From positions 70,496,502-70,560,501 of the forward strand of contig NC_092350.1 of NCBI RefSeq assembly GCF_963676685.1: a stretch of DNA of 64,000 bases, given 5' to 3'. The translations under genes and the position numbers were made by a program. This stretch comes from Mytilus edulis (lineage: Eukaryota; Mollusca; Bivalvia; Mytilida; Mytilidae). Of the stretch, positions 63,973-64,000 are shown piece by piece (the first letter of the stretch is position 1; the number at the start of each line of letters is the position of its first letter). The notes under the pieces were generated by a model. That model ran no database searches, was not told where the DNA came from, and saw only the letters and a list, made by a program, of their open reading frames with translations.

Positions 63973-64000
63973 TTTCTTTCTTTTTCAGGCAACATTTCCT
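63973..64000 (+). other. Splice acceptor and start of an exon at the window edge
   Basis: TTTCTTTCTTTTTCAG is followed by GCAACATTTCCT, where the window ends. It suits the donor after the stop codon at 61375. Exon content is unknown. Confidence 0.4.

Overview
The window looks like nuclear DNA of a bivalve mollusc, most probably a marine mussel (Mytilus). This is inferred from AT-rich sequence, long introns, a B-box/propeller gene of the kind greatly expanded in mussels, and many dispersed repeats that I recognise from mussel sequence. Species was not tested.

Right or probable genes. (1) 1000-2703, minus: an intronless coding exon for a RING-less TRIM-like protein (two B-boxes, coiled coil, NHL-like propeller). 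(2) 17658-35945, minus: a UBE2T orthologue, the Fanconi-anaemia-pathway E2. I assembled it from six exons with consensus splice sites and matching phases. It encodes 189 residues and aligns with human UBE2T without gaps through the catalytic core, including HPN 76-78 and Cys86. (3) 38381-38725, plus: a 114-residue protein that is essentially only a VHL beta domain. (4) 37875-38108, plus: a 77-residue ORF with a myristoylation-type N-terminus. (5) 43991-44308, plus: an orphan coding-like terminal exon. (6) 52.5 kb to the right edge, plus: a possible short-exon gene for a 40-43 residue tyrosine-motif peptide.

Everything else is repeats, often nested. Left part (2.7-17 kb): retroelement fragments, a Penelope-type hammerhead ribozyme, a decayed copy of a large multicopy invertebrate gene family (6.5-9.0 kb), a frameshifted unknown coding copy (12.2-12.8 kb), and a 3.5 kb TIR element holding two further elements (13.3-16.8 kb). 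Middle (17.6-36 kb): UBE2T, whose introns carry SINEs, a hAT-like element inside a SINE, a 42-bp-TIR element, tandem arrays, a piggyBac-type MITE, a perfect 82-bp palindrome and five decayed copies of the 5' half of exon 4. Right part (37-64 kb): a 1.7 kb Harbinger-like element, a MULE-like MITE with perfect 9-bp target duplication, and large minisatellites (about 1.2 kb of roughly 50-bp units, 1.0 kb of 35-bp units, 1.7 kb of 51-bp units).

I did not find a clear new multi-gene system. The most notable items are the exon-4 duplications in UBE2T, the VHL beta-domain-only protein, the tyrosine-motif micro-gene, hammerhead remnants beside both copies of an 0.8 kb repeat, and the nested transposons with readable target duplications.
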